From contig JALTMC010000013.1 of assembly GCA_027005175.1 (NCBI GenBank), forward strand, positions 1 to 8,564: DNA of 8,564 nucleotides, in the 5' to 3' direction. The notes beneath the pieces were generated by a model. That model was given only the letters and a program-made list of their open reading frames with translations. It had not been told where the DNA came from and did no database searches. Positions 7,175 to 8,564 of the stretch are shown one piece after another (within the stretch, counting starts at the first letter, position 1; each line of letters starts with the position of its first letter). Source of the stretch: Myxococcales bacterium. GTDB lineage: Bacteria > Myxococcota_C > UBA6777. Both the position numbers and the translations under genes were made by a program.

Positions 7175-7417
7175 ATGCCATCTATTACAGTCAAGAACAT
7201 ACCAACAGAACTCTATGAGCATCTAAAAACATCCGCTAAGATCAACCGAAGGAGCATCAACAGTGAGATCCTTGTTTGCCTCGAAAAGACATTGATGAGT
7301 CGTAAACGTTCCGTTGAAGAAGAAATTGAAAGAGCACGAGAGCTTAGAGCGAAAACAGCCCATTACCATCTAACCAATGAAGAACTCGTAAATGCAATTG
7401 AAACAGGGCGGCCATGA
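7175..7417 (+). CDS. vapB: Antitoxin of a type II toxin-antitoxin pair (FitA/VapB-like, ribbon-helix-helix)
   Basis: This 80-residue protein should bind DNA as a dimer through its N-terminus and neutralise the PIN toxin through its C-terminus. Residues 3-8 (SITVKN) form the expected beta strand. Residues 11-22 and 28-40 form two helices joined by a turn with NRRS, the Arc/FitA-like arrangement. The middle (41-62) is highly charged and likely helical. The tail HLTNEELVNAIETGRP may carry the arginine (Arg79) that FitA-type antitoxins insert into the toxin active site. The start is ATG 7175, eight bases after TAGGAG (7161-7166); longer upstream reading is rejected. The gene overlaps the toxin by four bases (ATGA). 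Confidence 0.85.
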   Translation: MPSITVKNIPTELYEHLKTSAKINRRSINSEILVCLEKTLMSRKRSVEEEIERARELRAKTAHYHLTNEELVNAIETGRP

Positions 7418-7824
7418 TTGTATCTGATACCAATTTACTTGCTTATTTTTTGATCTCTGGAGACTTCACAGATGAAGCCGAACAGATACGAAGGATTGAT
7501 TCAGATTGGGCTGCTCCTGTTTTATGGAAGAGCGAACTCTGTAACGTATTCGCCCTATATATGCGCAAAAATTTGATGAGTCTTGATGACGCAATTGAAT
7601 TTGTAAATGAAGCGGAAAAATTGATTGGCGAGAATGAATATGAAATTCCAGCCTATCGAGTTTTAACTTTGGTAGAAAGTAGTGGCTGTACATCTTATGA
7701 TTGTGAGTTTGTAGTACTTGCACAAGACTTGGGAATCCCACTTGTAACTGCTGATAAAAAATTAATTGCAAGTTTTCCAGATATTGCTATTTCCTTGAGC
7801 GATTATATTGGAAAACAGGGTTGA
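7414..7824 (+). CDS. vapC: VapC/FitB-like PIN-domain ribonuclease toxin
   Basis: This 136-residue protein is a single PIN domain, normal for VapC-type toxins, which are Mg2+-dependent RNases inhibited by the partner antitoxin. The conserved acidic residues are present: Asp5 in MIVSDTN, Glu41 in SELCNV, Asp96 in SYDCEF and Asp114 in TADKKL. The toxin should therefore be catalytically competent. Its ATG overlaps the antitoxin TGA in ATGA, so translation is probably coupled. The RNA target cannot be told from sequence. The pair lies next to a decayed kinase gene and near a possible transposase end, as expected for a mobile accessory module. Confidence 0.9.
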   Translation: MIVSDTNLLAYFLISGDFTDEAEQIRRIDSDWAAPVLWKSELCNVFALYMRKNLMSLDDAIEFVNEAEKLIGENEYEIPAYRVLTLVESSGCTSYDCEFVVLAQDLGIPLVTADKKLIASFPDIAISLSDYIGKQG

Positions 7825-7895
7825 ACAAGAAGTTCTTTTGAATACTGCGGGATATTTACAAGACATTGTTAATGCTTGTAATTTTTGATTCATGG

Positions 7896-8027
7896 ATGAC
7901 TCTAGATCTAGTTCTCATTTTTGTCTTTCCAGGGCTGCTATTTGTATCCGCTTGCCATGCTCTTGCTTTTAATGATAAATTTCATTTTTTCCCTGATAAA
8001 GGATTGATGTATGGCTTCACATCATAA
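7896..8027 (+). CDS. Possible 43-residue hydrophobic small protein
   Basis: ATG 7896 opens a 43-codon frame ending at TAA 8025-8027. It begins MTLDLVLIFVFPGLLFVSAC and continues HALAFNDKF, so it resembles one membrane segment or a signal peptide. Its last 17 bases overlap the start of the next gene, and its coding sequence contains that gene's ribosome binding site, which could couple the two. Against it, no Shine-Dalgarno sequence precedes ATG 7896, and T-rich DNA readily encodes hydrophobic residues by chance. Confidence 0.3.
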   Translation: MTLDLVLIFVFPGLLFVSACHALAFNDKFHFFPDKGLMYGFTS

Positions 8028-8466
8028 TGATAGTCACAGTCGGAAAAGACTCCAACACAGTGTTCTTGGAGGACTCCTTGGTGGAGCGATTGGAGGACTT
8101 CTTGTCGGCACTTTGATAGGCATCAACAAAGTTCAAATACCATACCCTTATGGGAACGAGCTGATCGGTATTTTTATTGGTCTTATCATCGGAGCTATTG
8201 CGGGTTATCGAATGGGATTCGTTGAGCATGTAGAAAGACCCAAAGAAGCAATGATGGGATTGGGGATTTTCGGTACACCATTTGTAGGTTCTTTTATGGA
8301 GCTACTCGGTAGAACAGTTGTAGGTGCTGGAGCAGGGTTTTTCGTTGGGGCGATGATTGACCACGCAGCAAATCTGAAACAGATTTGGCTTGTAGGGACA
8401 CTGCTCTTTGCTATTCTTGCTTCTCTCTTAAATACCTTTTCATCTTTTTATGGGGTTGACAAATAG
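8011..8466 (+). CDS. Glycine-rich multi-pass membrane protein of unknown function
   Basis: This 151-residue protein starts at ATG 8011, seven bases after AAAGGA (7998-8003). A short polar, His-rich N-terminus (MASHHNDSHSRKR) is followed by glycine-patterned hydrophobic segments at about 18-38 (GGLLGGAIGGLLVGTLIG), 48-69 (IGIFIGLIIGAIAGYRMG), 83-116 (including GAGAGFFVGAM, possibly two passes) and 125-143. GxxxG and GxxxA spacing recurs throughout, suggesting tight helix packing or oligomerisation as in glycine-zipper proteins. I do not recognise a named family. No catalytic motif is visible. Its 3' end overlaps a convergent frame by 19 bases. Confidence 0.7.
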   Translation: MASHHNDSHSRKRLQHSVLGGLLGGAIGGLLVGTLIGINKVQIPYPYGNELIGIFIGLIIGAIAGYRMGFVEHVERPKEAMMGLGIFGTPFVGSFMELLGRTVVGAGAGFFVGAMIDHAANLKQIWLVGTLLFAILASLLNTFSSFYGVDK

Positions 8467-8564
8467 CGATTTGATTTTTTGTATATTCCGCGAGTTATAA
8501 CATCTTGATCTTCCAAACAGGTTTCTATAGCCGCAACAAACTCGTCAAATGTTTCATAATAGGT
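8448..8564 (-). CDS. Partial reverse-strand gene, C-terminal 38 residues (possibly a transposase end)
   Basis: Reading leftward from the window edge, one frame stays open for 38 codons and ends at TAA (8450-8448). It encodes TYYETFDEFVAAIETCLED, then QDVITRGIYKKSNRYLSTP. The amphipathic FDEFVAAIETCL helix resembles the C-terminal helix of IS630-type DDE transposases. This is only a weak resemblance, and a hypothetical protein is equally possible. The gene runs off the right edge, so its start and length are unknown. It converges on and overlaps the membrane-protein gene by 19 bases. Confidence 0.4.
   Translation of the reverse strand, partial: TYYETFDEFVAAIETCLEDQDVITRGIYKKSNRYLSTP

Noticed and set aside
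7824-7846. Intrinsic terminator after vapC (GAACAAGAAGTTC then TTTT)
   Set aside because: The stem is only four base pairs and the T run is short, so it is no better than chance in AT-rich DNA.

Overview
The window looks like chromosomal DNA from a Gram-negative, respiring bacterium of intermediate GC. The only taxonomic hint is the type-B succinate dehydrogenase order (cytochrome b, then a ~640-residue flavoprotein, then the iron-sulfur subunit). This is common in deltaproteobacteria-like lineages (Myxococcota, Bdellovibrionota and relatives) and in Bacteroidota. The placement is an inference and I hold it loosely.

Bases 1-461 hold no convincing gene. They hold a mosaic of three repeat modules in different combinations, two of which form clear hairpins in every copy. 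Between copies one hairpin carries two compensatory base-pair swaps, which suggests selection on a folded RNA or single-stranded DNA. Bases 462-822 are an unassigned leader in front of the sdh operon.

Bases 823-4190 are a compact sdhC-sdhA-sdhB operon encoding a membrane-bound succinate:quinone oxidoreductase / fumarate reductase. The cytochrome b anchors the complex and exchanges electrons with quinone, the flavoprotein oxidises succinate (or reduces fumarate), and the iron-sulfur protein carries electrons between them. Gaps are 15 bp and then a 1-nt overlap. The sdhB stop codon lies at the edge of a 45-bp tandem repeat (4185-4320), followed by several hairpins. Bases 4494-6500 encode an intact UvrD/Rep/PcrA-family helicase of Rep-like length.

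From about 6500 the sequence becomes visibly more AT-rich and accessory in character. It has a good sigma70-like promoter (6567-6595) and a decayed HipA-like kinase gene. That kinase gene has a start codon followed at once by TAG and lacks its C-terminal catalytic half. Next is an intact type II toxin-antitoxin pair (FitA/VapB-like ribbon-helix-helix antitoxin and VapC-like PIN nuclease) with a palindromic operator overlapping its -10 box. After it come a possible 43-residue hydrophobic small protein, a glycine-rich multi-pass membrane protein of unknown function, and the 3' end of a reverse-strand gene that runs off the right edge. The accessory genes do not evidently cooperate with the sdh operon or the helicase.

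I found no clearly new multi-gene system. The most unusual items are the covarying repeat family at the left edge, the repeat that duplicates the sdhB stop region, and the start-stop pseudogene.
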